From the NCBI GenBank assembly GCA_947095585.1, contig OX352764.1:6061001-6125000 (forward strand): 64,000 bases of DNA. Reading direction: 5' to 3'. Origin of the DNA: Nephrocerus scutellatus (lineage: Eukaryota > Arthropoda > Insecta > Diptera > Pipunculidae). Shown piece by piece: positions 32,935 through 45,359 of the stretch. Under the pieces are notes generated by a model. That model had not been told where the DNA came from, searched no databases, and saw nothing but the letters and a program-made list of their open reading frames with translations. The position numbers were made by a program, and so were the translations under genes. Every line of letters begins with the position of its first letter. Position 1 is the first letter of the stretch.

Positions 32935-34330
32935 TTTAATCCCGAGGTATCGGAATCATCGGCGGTCAGCCATCAGCAGAATAGGGGGAATAACACAGAA
33001 TGCTCTAGAATTGCAGGTGGCCGCAAGTGTCTCTGACTGTTGGAAGTGCAATCAAACCTCCACGTGGTGGCCGCTGGTAATTTTCTCCAATGCAGAAAAA
33101 GCTGGATGAACGGATTAGTCCTTTCAAAGTAAGGTTGGCACGAGGCAAGTCACCTCGCCCGTTAAAAACTATTATTACGGAACCCGTCCACGGCAACGAA
33201 AACGGCTAAACGATTTAAAAATCTTTCTGGGGGATATGAATGCTAAAATAGGTAGGGAGCACCCATAGCTTACAGGAGAACATTAATGACAATGGACAAC
33301 GAGTCATAGAGATGGCAGAAAGCAATAATTTGGTCGTTGCGAGTACAAGGCTTGCGCGTAAAAACAAAGAGCAAGGACCGCACCAGGCGCGGAATTTCTA
33401 CCAAATGGTCCGCGATATGAAGCAATATACACCGCGGTGCACATACTGCAAGGACCAAGAGGGTAATCTGATCGCTGATCTCAAGAGCATCTTAGAGCGA
33501 TTGGAAGAGCAATTTCATGAGTTGCTAAATAGCCAGTTAACTGAGAAATTGGAGGCTCTACCAATGACCGAAGATCATACTATGCTGCCGGCACCAAGCA
33601 AAGACGAAATTAGCAGAGCGATAAATCGGCTCAAAAATAATAAGCCCCCGGGATCTTATGGAATCCCAGCGGAACTGATAAAAATAGGAGGCCCACATTA
33701 CATCAAGCAATTCATGAAATAAAAGTTCAAGTATGGGAGGAAGAAGCTATGCCAGAAGACTGGCGAAGAGGTATCCTGTGCCCCACACATAAGAAGGGAA
33801 ATATCACAAAATGCAGCAATTATCGTGGTATAACTTTGTTGAGTAGCGCGTATAAGATTTTCTCCTCTATTCTTTTAGATAGAATAGCTCCATACGCTAA
33901 AGTCATCATTGGTCCATACCAGTGTGGCTTTATCCCAACGAAACAAACAACTGATCTGATTAACTTAGGCAGGTGATGGAAAAGTCCATAGAGATACTGG
34001 CTTACGCAGACGATATTGACATCGTTGGTACAAACCCAAGAGCTGAACAGGAAGCTTTCATCCAGATCAAGCAGGCGGCACGAAATCTGGGGCTGCACAT
34101 AAATGAGAGTAAAACAAAGTACATGGTGGCCAGGTCTGCAAGCAGTAGATCCAACATTGGTCCCGCTATTAAAATAGTGGAGCGCGAATTTGAAGTAGTG
34201 CAATTCTTTAACTATCACCGGTCAACTGTAGCAGCCGATAACAGCATGGAACCAGAAATTCGCGCACGGTGGCTTAAAGCCAACAAAGCCTACTATAGTC
34301 TGTCAAGACTTTTCAAATCCAGGAACTTAA
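32935..34330 (+). mobile_element. RTE-like LINE, internally deleted copy
   Basis: Starts with the same 5' region as the 16.8-19.6 kb copy (GGTCAGCCATCAGCAGAATA; AATGCTCTAGAATTGCAGGT), here without the P450 insert. It then jumps from the start of the endonuclease to GGGGATATGAATGCTAAAAT (GDMNAKIG), and continues with the linker and RT: AINRLKNNKPPGSYGIPAEL (33,618-33,677), [20 protein letters not shown] (33,812-33,871), IIGPYQCGFIPTKQTTDLI, then a second deletion to ILAYADDIDIVGTNPRAEQE (33,990-34,050) and INESKTKYMVARSAS. Truncated at 34,330. Confidence 0.85.
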
Positions 34331-35337
34331 CCTTAATTAAGTAGCAGTGGTGGGATGTTCAGTTACCACAACTATTACAACAATAAAAACTAAATCAAAT
34401 AGCATACTGAAATTGAACAGAATAATTTTATAAAATTGATTTGTGGTAATAAGCATCAGGTTTGTGTCCTAAGTCTTTTATTTTCAAAAATGTTTTCATC
34501 TTATGTCAAACATGCTTCTTTGTTGTAATATATTTGCAATAATTTCTTTAATTACTCGACTTTATTGATTAATTACCAATTTTCGAAATTAATTTTTCTT
34601 TTTCATTCGTTTTCAAAAATTTCAATTCTACGCCACTGAACATCAAACTTGATAATGATTTATTGAAAACGAATCATCATCAAGATAACGTTAAAGCAAC
34701 GTGCAATTTTGGCTAAAAGCAAATGCAGTACGCACTATAAGAAAAGTTAGTACAGCTGCTAGCGCGTATGACATTGCGCTGAGTGGGGAAAATATTTAAA
34801 TTGATGCATATGAAAGGCGCGTGTGCGCAAATATTTCCCATATTACTCGCACAGATTTTGTCGTTGTGACCACTATTCGATTATGATTTCGGATTTTAAT
34901 TAATTCATTCATGACTCCATTTGCATTCTCGGGCGCAGACACGGCAGTTTCGTCCCGACAGAAATCGCTAACGGTAAATCAGATCAAACACATGAGGCAA
35001 TATTTTAGAGACATAATTTTTTTGTTGCCTGTCCTCTAGAGTGTACACTATAGCTGGCCAGTCATTTATTACGAATTGGTGTTTTTGCAATCATGCGTTG
35101 TCCTCTATCAATTTGCATACACTAAATGCATGTGTATGCGTTGCAGACAAGTCCTACTCTTCTTGCGTTGCGTCACCTAACCACAAGCGTTCGTTCGTCC
35201 AGAAGAAAGTCACAAATTTGTAACCGAAACTAATCCAGATGTGAAGTTTTTTCCTTTAATTGAAAGTCGTTGCTCTGCGTTGCTTACAGCTTACGTGTGC
35301 GTATGTAAGTGACAGAGCGCGATTTTGTTGCTTTCAG
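34331..35337. other. Unique DNA before candidate exon
   Basis: No repeats or exons recognised; would be intron or flank of the candidate exon at 35,338. Confidence 0.4.
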
Positions 35338-35512
35338 GAAATCCATTCTGATGTCATTTCAGGGAAAGACATGATTAGCGGACGCGATTTATCAAACACT
35401 CTAGTTACGGGACAGCTGCTGGAGCTTGAGGACATTCCAATTGGTGCAACTAAGAGGTGTCACATATCTCTATATATACCTGCATATGATAAACAACCTG
35501 CTTCTGCTGATG
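35338..35512 (+). CDS. Candidate internal exon of an unidentified gene
   Basis: 175 bp bounded by a good acceptor (TTTTGTTGCTTTCAG) and a donor (GATG, then GTAATT). The frame is open for 58 codons with balanced composition: EIHSDVISGKDMISGRDLSN, TLVTGQLLELEDIPIGATKR, CHISLYIPAYDKQPASADG. It enters in phase 0 and leaves after one base. It is not similar to any of the LINE or transposon proteins in the window, and the reading frame flanking it on both sides decays. I could not recognise a family. It may belong to a plus-strand gene whose other exons lie far away; no partner with matching phase was established. Confidence 0.38.
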
Positions 35513-36639
35513 GTAATTACAAAATTTTGTTTTTTATTTCATTTTGTTTTTCTCTACCGCCAATCGTTTACGTAAGAATTACACGATCGGATACAACTCC
35601 AGCGTAATATTGCGTTCGAGTACAAAGTCATTTTCGCGGCCTATTAGGAGCTTATTTGGAGGTGTGGTAGTGCGTGGTGGTGCGTGCGGTAGAACGTGGT
35701 CAACTTGTGACACATGTCCAATCTAGTATCTAGATTAATGGATGCAGATTGATAGATGCAATTTGGATAACACCACACGCCACGGCGCCTAAGTGCTGGC
35801 TAGTTGATGGGAATGGGACTGGAACTGGGACTGATTGGATTCTCTGGCAAAACGTTTAATTCGTGGCGTGATGCCAATTATGCAGTTTCTCTACCACGAT
35901 TATTCCAAATAATGTGTACAACATGTAAATGCTGTGAAAGGACATGTCCTTAATTGAATTACTGGCTGTTGGGTTTGAATTGATTACGAGCGTGCAAGGA
36001 GTGTGGGATGGAAAGCAATTTGCCAATTTGTTAAGACACTAATCATAGCTACTCTCGCAATTAAATGGAAACTTTTTCTGCTGTTAGTATGCGTCTAGTT
36101 TCTTCACAAATTTGTGTTTACTTTTTTATTTTGTAATTAAAAATTATTACAATTTGTTATTGCTACCAGTTGCTTATATAATAGCTCTTATAATGCGTAG
36201 CTAAGAATGATTCGACTGTCACTTACCTGTACTTGGCCAAGTCGTAACTAAAACATCTCTAGATAACCTAACTCAGTCCTCGAAAAAATATGATTTGCGA
36301 ACAAACTATTCAGGGATTGCTCGCTGTCACAAATAGTCTGGGGCATTTTTGGGGTCGATTTGAAAGCTGCAACGGTTTTAATTTGGATACACAAATTATA
36401 TCCAAAAGGATTAATTTACCCGCATATTCTTTTTATTAACAAAGAGGCTCTTCTTGACAAAGCGTCAAATCTGGACGTCAAATTTTGGTCAGCTTTTTCA
36501 AGCACTGTTGGACGTATATCACAAAAAAACACGAACAGTTTTGGCTCACAAGGCGTAAATTGTTTTCTGCATAAACAAGTGACTTCTATAATCTTAAAGA
36601 AAGTAATTGGGAAGGGTCAAATCGCACTTGCCACTTGAC
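35513..36639. other. Unique DNA, nothing recognised
   Basis: No exon or repeat family seen. Confidence 0.4.
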
Positions 36640-37340
36640 AGGTCCATTTCGCGAAATCGCCAGATTTCAATAAGTCGATAAATGCTGTCGCCGTATGGCA
36701 CGTGACACCATCTTTTTGAAACCAAAACTCGTCCGGATCAATGTCATCATATTTCAAAACAAAGAGTCATTAATCATGGTGTGGTAACGATCTCCACTGA
36801 CTGATAACCCGACCTCCGGACGAATAAGGCCCGATGATGCTACAAGCGTGAAAACCACACCAAGCGGCGCATTTTTCTGGATGTAACAGAATCCGTAGGG
36901 TCTTTTGTGGATTAGTCTCACTCTATATGTGGCAATTTTGCTTTTTAACAAACCTGTTAAGCGGAAAATAAGCCACACCACTAAACAGACCATTTTGCGA
37001 TAAAATAACAGACAAGTTTCCTGCTCTAGATCTCAGTTGGCGAAAGGACGTTGCATATGATGGCCTCCTAGCTTTTTCTTGTATTTGCTGGATCTTATAC
37101 GGGTGTAGGTATTTTCTCGTAGTACACTCACAAAACCGCAATTTCTGTTAACGACGACGAATCAATAAATTTGAATCTTCGACCATTCTTTTGATGGACA
37201 GCGGCAATATTCTCTTCAGTGCGCACATTCCTTCGGAGCGTTGGAGTCATTCATTTAAAGAGCAACTTATTCAGATAGATGATTGTGTGCGCCATAAAAA
37301 TCACGAAGTCATCTATAAGTTGCGCGAATCGAGTACTGAT
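36640..37340 (-). mobile_element. Tc1/mariner-like transposase fragment (DUF4817-associated type), broken
   Basis: Minus strand: LRRNVRTEENIAAV (about 37,205-37,250), LHPYKIQQIQEKARRPSYAT (about 37,050-37,110), VKKQNCHIWSETNPQ (after the first catalytic Asp region), LHPEKCAAWCGFHACSIIGP (about 36,830-36,890), SGDRYHTMINDSLF, and DEFWFQKDGVTCHTATAFID (about 36,680-36,740), the QDGATCHTA block that carries the second catalytic Asp of the DD34E/D-type family. Frameshifts separate the pieces. Confidence 0.82.
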
Positions 37341-37587
37341 TTTTAAAGAAAATTTTAATAATTTGGTAGTGTTGTTCAAACGTTAGTATATTTATGATAA
37401 TTTCCCAGAAAATACTTATAATAAATATAAAACAGTAAGTGCATATGACAGCTCAATTGACAGTTAACTCTGCAGTGAGTTATATTTAAGCAGCAATGAA
37501 CACTCATAACAATAGTAGCAAAGCAATAACACTTGACTGTTGCGGTCTAGAGTCTAGATTGCCGCGACCACTCGTGCTGTGCCTGTT

Positions 37588-37885
37588 ATACAAGGTGGGG
37601 CAAAAGTAATGTTATAATGTGAATGTATAGTCATTTTTGTAATTGGCATCTAATATTATTGTTATTTAGCATTCGCACTGCAGAACAGATAGATAATTAG
37701 TTGACATTAAGTCCTGGAGCGATATAGACCTGAAAAATGCGGAATTATTGTTACTGGATATTTGACCAATTTCCGGTCTGTTGCTTTAACGCAGCGTGAG
37801 TATCGTCGTCGTTTTCCTCGTCGTCCTTTACCACGTGCTCGAACAATAAAGCATTAGGCTGAGCATTTTGTAAAAAAACATAAAT
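37588..37885 (+). mobile_element. Transposon N-terminal HTH fragment (DUF4817-like)
   Basis: Begins at a likely terminus, TACAAGGTGGGGCAAAAGTA, and encodes FRSVALTQREYRRRFPRRPL then PRARTIK (about 37,779-37,850), the helix-turn-helix head of the transposase family found at 36.6-37.3 and 40.9 kb. Opposite orientation to the neighbouring fragment, so it is probably a separate copy. Confidence 0.7.
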
Positions 37886-37945
37886 ACCCCCCAAAAGACC
37901 CTCAAACGCCCAAAAGACCCCGGATGGGACCATCAAAAGACTATA
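37868..37945 (+). repeat. Short CAAAAGACCCC-type array
   Basis: CCCCCAAAAGACCC, CGCCCAAAAGACCCC and CATCAAAAGAC in tandem, followed by ATTTCATACGAATCGGTG, a tail sequence typical of small insect repeats. Confidence 0.7.
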
Positions 37946-38234
37946 CCAAATTTCATACGAATCGGTGAGAAATTACTTAGTTCACAAAATTTAAAAATGT
38001 AGCACAATAATGCCACCAATAAAGAAACTCAAAATCGCAACACAAACGAAATAGTGTTGTTCAAGCAATTAATCAAAACAAACAAATGCTTTGTTCCGTA
38101 AACACATAGAGATTCATTGTGATTTCAAATTTAATGAAAGAAAATAAATCAATTGCTTGTTTTTTTCTTCTCATTTTTACTTTGATTAAAATTTTTCAAA
38201 TAGCTTTTCAAAAATTCACAAAACGATCACAAAT

Positions 38235-39310
38235 ACATTTATTGAACGTGCCAACGTGCCTGTCTAGGTATTACAGGTGCTATGCGTACCTGCCCTACGA
38301 CAGCATTAGAAGCTATCGTAGGTCCTTCGCCCCTACAAATCTTCATCAGGAAGACGGCCGCTAGATGCGCTATAAAGCTGCAACTAGAATATAAGTATAA
38401 GCCAGGCGACCTTGTGGGACATCTGAGAATTCTCAACTTAATTCCCGAAAGAGACATGTTCTGCACAATACCGGACGTTATGGTCAGGGAGTACTGTTTC
38501 GGAAGGTTATTTGAGGTAGAAATCTTAGACCGTGCAAGCTGGTCCAATGGTGTTCCGACACTTGACGCTAATGGTCTGGTTTGGTTCACTGATGGATCAA
38601 AGATGTAATCTGGAGTTGGTGCTGGTGTCTTTGGATCCAATACAAAGGTCTCGATACCAATGGGAGTAAGTCCCACGGTCTTCCAGGCTGAACTCCATGC
38701 CATAAAGATCTGCGCTAGGTTAAACCTTAGTAAAGGCGTTAAGGGCGCAAGAATATATATCTATTCAGATAGCCAGGCAGCACCCAAAGCTCTGTCCACC
38801 AAATCAATAAACTCGTTAACAGTTAAAAGCTGCTACGATGCATTGCAATCTCTGGCCAGACACAACAGGGTTAAGCTCGGTTGGGTACCAGGTCATCGAG
38901 GTATTGCAGGCAATGAAGCCGCAGATGAACTGGCTATGGCTGGTTCGAAAACTGCGTTCATAGGACCTGAACCATTTTGTGGCGTCAATTGGAGTGCCGC
39001 CACAAAGCTGATTAAGTGTTGGGAGGGCAAACTTCGCCTGGCTTAATGGGAAAATACCCCAAGGCTAAGGCAATCCAAACAACTGATCAGACCCTTCTCA
39101 TATAAAGAAGTCCTGCATTTAGATAAAGGCAGCATTAGGAAGTTAGTGAGTTTTCTAACTGGCCACTGTGGCCTGAGATATCATCTTAACAAAATTGGTG
39201 TGAGCTCTGTGACAGAATGTAGGTACTGTGCGGAGGATGAGGAGTCATCCGAACATGTTCTCTGCGATTGCTCAGCACTTATTTGGTTGTGTTAGTGTTG
39301 GTCGATCTTA
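38235..39310 (+). mobile_element. LINE fragment with RNase H, fairly well preserved
   Basis: Plus strand: GAMRTCPTTALEAIVGPSPL (38,277-38,336, RT connector), FTDGSKM then GVGAGVFG (38,585-38,630), IPMGVSPTVFQAELHAIKIC, IYIYSDSQAAPKALSTKSIN (38,753-38,812), LGWVPGHRGIAGNEAADELA (38,876-38,935, catalytic RNase H end), and CRYCAEDEESSEHVLCDCSA (about 39,221-39,280). It is truncated before the 3' end. Few stops, so relatively young. RNase H group distinct from B and C. Confidence 0.85.
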
Positions 39311-40637
39311 GTAATTCAGTGATAATTAAAAAAAGACATTCATCAGCGACATTTTATTACGCCAAAACAATCAGTCGAGTCGCAGTCCTATCCTATTGAG
39401 TTGGTGGCCGCGGTGCCTCCTTCTCGCCATCAGGTGCAAACTATTTTGTTAACCCCAGTAGAAGTTGGGCGTGCACGATCACAAGATAACATCTCGAAAA
39501 TATTTTTCCAGTCTAAGTAAAATATATAACAAAAAACAAATTAATAAAATAAAATACAAGAAATCAGTCGTCATGGTGTCAATGGCATTGGAGTCATTAA
39601 AGTGCTGCTGCTGACTTACGCTGCTTGCTAATACCTGCGAGCATTTATAGAATGGAACGACAACGAAGACAAAACAACAACGCGACATTAAAGACGAAAG
39701 TGCGACAAACAAATAATAAACAAACAAACAAAACCGCACACAGCACAGAAACAATTTAAATTTGCGAAACTGGGTCATTCGCAGCCAGCAGTGATTCGCC
39801 AATTTGAAACCGAAAGTGACTCCGATTTGGTAGCTTGTCATGGTTTTTTTTGTCTTGTTCTTGTATTCGTTTTATGTTTTTTTTTTTAACTCTGTTCGCC
39901 GAACTCGAACGTGGCTATTTCTGCATTGGGTTTGGATTTTATGGCAGCGGTGACAACTCTCAGATATGGTAATATGTGAGTTCGGTGACTTACATTAGAT
40001 AAGCTTCCTACTAAGGCAGGCACCATAGCTAAACTGCTACAACTGCTAACCTTATCTTTGTGCAGAGAATGCAAATTATTTCGGCTTTGTTGATAGCCGC
40101 AGCACATATGCGAAGGATGCACCAAATTCGAATTTTTAATCCAACGGTAGTCGGATATGAATCCCATCAGCAGCGAAAAGATATTGTAAAATAAAGTCAT
40201 GCAAATTTTGACTGTGCATAGTTTATGGCCCAATTTGGAGGTCGTGATGTTTTTTTTTTTACAAACACTCCGACTCACATCACTTCTAATGATGTTGTTT
40301 AATGGCAACAAAAAGAGTGGAATGTGTCTGCCCGTTCAAAAGCCCAAGATGGGTTTTACGGTGAAAGAGCTGTTGTGCGCTGTGCTGACAGTTGATGGTA
40401 ATTTCGTAGATTTTATCTACATCCATTAGCAGACTGCTAGCTAACATTTATAAAATGAGCTCTGACGACATAATCGTGAAATGGTGAAAATTCCCTAATC
40501 AGATGTCACATTAATGTCGCCATAATATGTTTTGTAAACATTTTCGCTGGCCTTCAAAATCTACGACCATTTGTAACGCCATGTCATTTGTCGCAATTTA
40601 GCCAACAATTTGTTTGCTTTAATGTGTAATCAAAGTT
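39311..40637. other. Unique DNA, nothing firm
   Basis: Contains weak splice-like signals and a 141-codon minus-strand open frame (39,886-40,311), but no homology or conservation signature; not called as a gene. Confidence 0.4.
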
Positions 40638-40693
40638 GGACTTTACATTCATGTTAAGCGTAGACGGACTTTACATTCATGTTAAGCGTAGAC
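40638..40693 (+). repeat. 28-bp tandem duplication
   Basis: Two identical copies of a unit beginning GGACTTTACATTCATGTTAA and ending GCGTAGAC, at 40638 and 40666. Confidence 0.95.
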
Positions 40694-40849
40694 CAAAATC
40701 TCAACTACAAATCTGTAATTTTCACTTCACAATTATTCAAAATGATTGCATACTTTTGTGTACAATTCTGGAATTGTAATATTTTAAAAATATATTTTGG
40801 AAATAATAGCTACAAAATGAAATCGGTCACAGGACGGTCAGATTTTAGG

Positions 40850-41195
40850 AAAAGCAACTGATTGATGGTGTCTATAAATCGGTCTGGAACAGTTCGTGAG
40901 CTTTTTTGTATGCGGCGGGATTTTAGCGGCAAACAATTTAAGAGCGCTTACTCCAATTTTTGGTCGTAATAATCGTCCCACCAGATAGGCTATGCGTGCT
41001 AGAGTTGATAAATTTTAGGCAGCATATTCACCATTTAATGTTCCTGTGTCAGTGAGACAATGCATCGGTCGAAGTACCGCATATACCGCAACTGGAAGTG
41101 CTTCAGTTAAAAATTAGCCAAATCAGTCCATTTCGTTCGCCGTTCACAGGAATTGAGAATCTCTCAGTTCGCATTGTGGCTAATTTTGCTATACA
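40850..41195 (+). mobile_element. Transposon HTH fragment (DUF4817-associated), middle part
   Basis: Broken frames read NVPVSVRQCIGRSTA, ASVKN..NQSISF and QELRISQ, aligning to the segment between the two helix-turn-helix parts of the same transposase family as at 36.6-37.3 kb. Confidence 0.6.
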
Positions 41196-41214
41196 TTTAG
41201 GTTGAATATTTTAA

Positions 41215-41860
41215 TCAATATTGAAATACTTTTCAAAATCGGAATATATACCTTAAATATTAAAAATGTTAATAAATATTGCAATAATCTTCAAATTTCA
41301 GTGTAAACTTCTAGCGTTAGCTTTTAGAATCGATCACTTCAAAGTTTGAATCTTTTAATAAATATTGCAACAATCCTTGCATTTCAATGTGAAACTTTAT
41401 TTTATGATTGAAACTTTTAATAAATATTGCAACAATCTTTAAATTTCAGTGTATACTTCTAGCGTAAAATATTATAAATATATCCCAAAAACCATATCAT
41501 TTAATTGAACGCTTTTAGAATCGAATCTTTTAATAAATATTGCAACATTATTTACAGTTGAATGTATACTTTTAGGGTTGAAACTTTTAATAAATACTGC
41601 AACAAAATATACATTTTAGTCATAATTTTAGGGTTAAAACTTTTAATAAATATTAAAACAAATCTTTCATTTTAATGTATACTTTAAGGGTTGAAACTTT
41701 TAAAAGATATTGCAACAATGAGCGCAAGGAAGGCCGCATTCAAAGTGTACATTTCAAGGTATACTTTAAAATTTGAAACTTTAAATAAATATTGCAACAA
41801 ATCTCTACATTTGATGTAAACTTTTAGGGTTGAAACTTTTAATAAATATTTCAACAACCA
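41215..41860 (+). repeat. 57-bp minisatellite, about nine units
   Basis: Units start GAAACTTTTAATAAATATTG and continue CAACAATCTTT, an ATTTCAATGTATAC core and TTTTAGGGTT. Starts near 41347, 41409, 41523, 41580, 41636, 41693, 41776 and 41831, with degenerate units before. One unit (41,693) carries a short insertion. Confidence 0.9.
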
Positions 41861-41865
41861 TTTTA

Positions 41866-42180
41866 TGTTACTAGCTAAAGTGCCCGGCGTTTCTCGTGGC
41901 TTCATTACCCACCCATTGCCCCCATCGGATACCATAACCACCTCGCCACGCCTTCTCCCCAATCACCATCCAATCACTCCATCATCCCCAAAAATTTCCA
42001 TAGCCTCCCCATATTACCCAACTGCTCATTTTCTACCCAACTCGTCACACTAATGATTCCGTCTCCATTCAATTTACCATTCGTCACCCCCATAAATACC
42101 CATAGCTCACAAGACCTAACCCTATCGCCCATTTCCTCCCCATCGAGTTCGATTTTTAGACGCTCGTACCCGGACGAATA
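41866..42180 (+). repeat. Short interspersed repeat starting ACTAGCT..CCCGGCG
   Basis: TACTAGCTAAAGTGCCCGGC followed by a C-rich, CCCAT-rich stretch. A similar ACTAGCT..CCCGGACGCTCTGCC start is at 61.8 kb, and a similar C-rich region precedes it there. Confidence 0.5.
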
Positions 42181-42666
42181 TTATACTCGAACGTATTATT
42201 TATTGAATACTGTAGGGTAAATACTATGATATAAATGAAATGTCAATTTGAAAGAAAATTGCGGGAATTTAGAACATCACAAAGCTTTTTGGATTTCTTT
42301 GGAAAATTTTTTAGGTTGTCGTATCTGTTCAATAAGTAAAATTTTCGTTTGTGAAACAATTGAAGTTCTTCTGGATGAAATTTTTCTTTTCTATGAGAAT
42401 TGATTCTATGAAAAATTATTGATATCTAGCAATTGATGTCAAAAAGGAAGGAAGTGGCTTTAGTGCCACATTAATGCCAGACAATGATTACAGTTCTTGA
42501 GTCTATGATGCCTTTTCGAAGATTAATATTGGCGCAGTTCTCGAATGCTTTGATTTTTGCTAAGAAGATATTAGTAAAGTTCCCTGGAGTAATTGAGTAA
42601 ACTGCAATTAAGTTCAAAGGCAACAGAACACAGTTTAGATTTAATTTTAAATCTATCGCTATACAA
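42181..42666. other. Nothing recognised
   Basis: AT-rich, no gene or repeat identified. Confidence 0.45.
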
Positions 42667-42812
42667 GACCAGAACTCTTAGTTGTCTCAATAAAATATCT
42701 CTACCTTAGTTACTTGTATTGTTAGGTCATTCCTTCAGAGACCAGAACTCTTAGTTGTCTCAATAAAATATCTCTACCTTAGTTACCTGTATTGTTAGGT
42801 CATTCCTTCAGA
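42667..42812 (+). repeat. 73-bp tandem duplication
   Basis: Two 73-bp copies beginning GACCAGAACTCTTAGTTGTC at 42667 and 42740, differing by one base (ACTTG versus ACCTG). The near identity means a recent event or an assembly artefact. Confidence 0.95.
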
Positions 42813-45359
42813 GACTTCATAGAGCATTTATATATTCTGGAAACAAAGTTAAGTAACTGCAAGTGATCCACTCTTCCTATTAATTTTTCGCCGTGGTTAG
42901 ATGGTGTACCTCACAAATATGCAGTAGCGAAAGCTCAACAATAGCTTCTAATGACTTTCGTCGGTTGTTTATTGCTTTAAATCAAATAAGTTTTTCATCT
43001 TCATAGCCGTTGTCTTTTTATGTATATATATACTCTGGAAGCAAATGTTAAAAATGACAATCTTACTAGCGCACTGTATACAACTGGTGACATTTAAACT
43101 TAAGTTATGGTTTAATCGCAACTTAATTAGGTCTTCAGTCATGTTTCTTTGAGATTGAAAAATTACGGCTAAAATAAAAATTGGCTCTCCACTCAGTCAG
43201 TCGGAGGTTTTTTTTTTATTTTTTTTTCAATGCAATAATGCTCTATGGAGCATTAAAAGCTCATTAAATGGAAACAATTTCATCTCATTAGAGCGCTAAT
43301 CAAGTAGTTAACCGAGCAATTTTTATCGATGATTTTATTACCAATAAATCCGCAGATACCACTTAAATAAATCTATCCGCTTGCATGAGAAACAATGAAG
43401 TGAATCAATAAACTTTATCTATTAAGTCATACTCTTACTGAACTGTTTGAGTTTATTTATTTATTGTATTTTTTTTTTATAATAAATTGTTTATTATGCT
43501 TATGAGTTTATGTGTTAAACGTAGACTTGAATTGGGAATCAAATTTACGATCAGTCATGAATGCAAGAGTTGATGACCCATAATCCATATTGTCTGCAAT
43601 GAATTGGTCATAAAAATGACAAAATAAAATTTGTAATTCCCCGCAGAGATTCATTTCAAGTTAAAGATGAATGATCACATTCACGATTGTGGTAATACAA
43701 GAACTAATTGCTAATAAATTACAAATTAACTCGCATAATGGCCACGATGACAAGAATCCATATAAGACGCAGGGGTTTGGTTCACTTGAACTTACCTGTC
43801 GCATTGTTGTGCCATGTGTATACGCGTACGCATTGACAATCGTCATAAATTCATGGGATACTGAACAGTTACGAAGCCGGACACCTGATTTGAATGCGCA
43901 GATGTGCCTACGAATGCAGCTTAAATAGTTTGTTCCACCGGTAATGGCGAAGGCGATACTGCACTCATGCAAAATCGCTGCAGCTCTGTCGAAATCGTGA
44001 TATGCCACATTGTAATTACGGCCATAGAAGGAGGCGTCTGTGCACAACAGAGATGAAGACACAGTCGACATTCATTCTTTTTACTATCAAAGCGCCACAC
44101 TCTCCCGGTCGCGTTGAAAGCTTTAACATCGCCTTGTGCTGGGGGGCTGGCGCATAATTTATTGACTGTGGGTCTGTGGCGATTTGGACTGAAGTTGACA
44201 ATCTCTCACTCGAACATGGATTATTCATACGTAATGGCCATTTCGTTAGGTGTATCATTCAGATGAACTGAACCGTAAATTTGGACTGATGTGCCCCGAG
44301 ATGGGCGCAAACGATAACAAAGTGGTGCGGTAACATATTTCTTGGTTTCGATTGCTCTTTTCAACGATTGATCTTGCGACGAGATTGTTAGCGCTTTTCT
44401 GTGTCCTTTTCATGGAAAGACCAAGACCAAAAAAAAACGGCCATATAAGAGCGTAGAAAGGTATCAACAAGGCAACGATGGTGATTCATATCGAAGCATT
44501 TAAGCGTGTGTTTCGACTTAAATCGTCGTTAAGATAAAAATCTCACATGATACTTAAAAGAAATTTATCGAATTGTTCAATTCTTGGAAGGGGAAATGTC
44601 AGTAGATCTGTTGGTTTGAGTTATTTTTTTTAAAAAAAAAGCACACGCAAAAGGGATTTGAACTTTCATACGTGCACCATGGACGTTTGGTTTCAAGGAG
44701 CGAAGTTTGCATTTGCTTTGTTTATTGTTTAAAGAAAAGTCTTTTACTAAAATATATGAAAAAAAGGCAGTTACGTAGCTTCAATTTAATGTTAGTCGAT
44801 TTTATTGTGACTTCCTAAGAAATTGCAATCAATTATGTGGGAAGAGTAATGTTCTTCTGTGTAGTGGGGATTTTAGTTTTTTAAAATGACTTTGACAGCG
44901 GATATTGACTGTACTTTTCTTTAAAGCTATGCTGGTCATTTTTTCAAAAATATATAAGCACTCGTGCAACATTTCCATACAGTAAAGAATTAGTCCTTAA
45001 ATGTATTATATTTCAAGTTCGGTTCTTAAGTCTTTTGTTAGAGATTACTTTTGTCTCTTGTGAATGATTAGCTGTAGCGGTGCAAATGGTAAAATTTCAT
45101 CCCGTAAGTTTTGTGACATGCGTAAATTTACAAAAAAAGCCAATTTATAATCACACTTTGAGCTGATCGAATTTTTAACAAAAAATTCAATACAAACTAC
45201 AAACTGGAGCCACATATGGGTATGTTTGCTTATTTTAGTTCTGATCTATTGGTGCAATTTATGAAGTTTTAATTCTTAAGGCGTGTCAGGGTTAAATTTT
45301 AGAATACAGAAAAAGCTGCGACATGACTTTTCTTTATGCCTAAATTTACCTAAACTAAA
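42813..45359. other. Unique DNA, nothing firm
   Basis: A 2.5-kb stretch without repeats. The region around 43.65-44.5 kb is richer in GC and has a 136-codon minus-strand open frame with an internal CAG/GTAAGT donor at 43,796, but no recognisable protein. Confidence 0.4.

Noticed and set aside
39886..40311. 141-codon minus-strand open frame with a possible donor near 39,997
   Set aside because: No recognisable motif, no acceptor, no homology that I can state; left as unique DNA.
43661..44071. 136-codon minus-strand open frame with a strong CAG/GTAAGT donor at 43,796
   Set aside because: The donor is good but the protein is not recognisable and no partner exon or acceptor was found; could be a 5' UTR exon at most.
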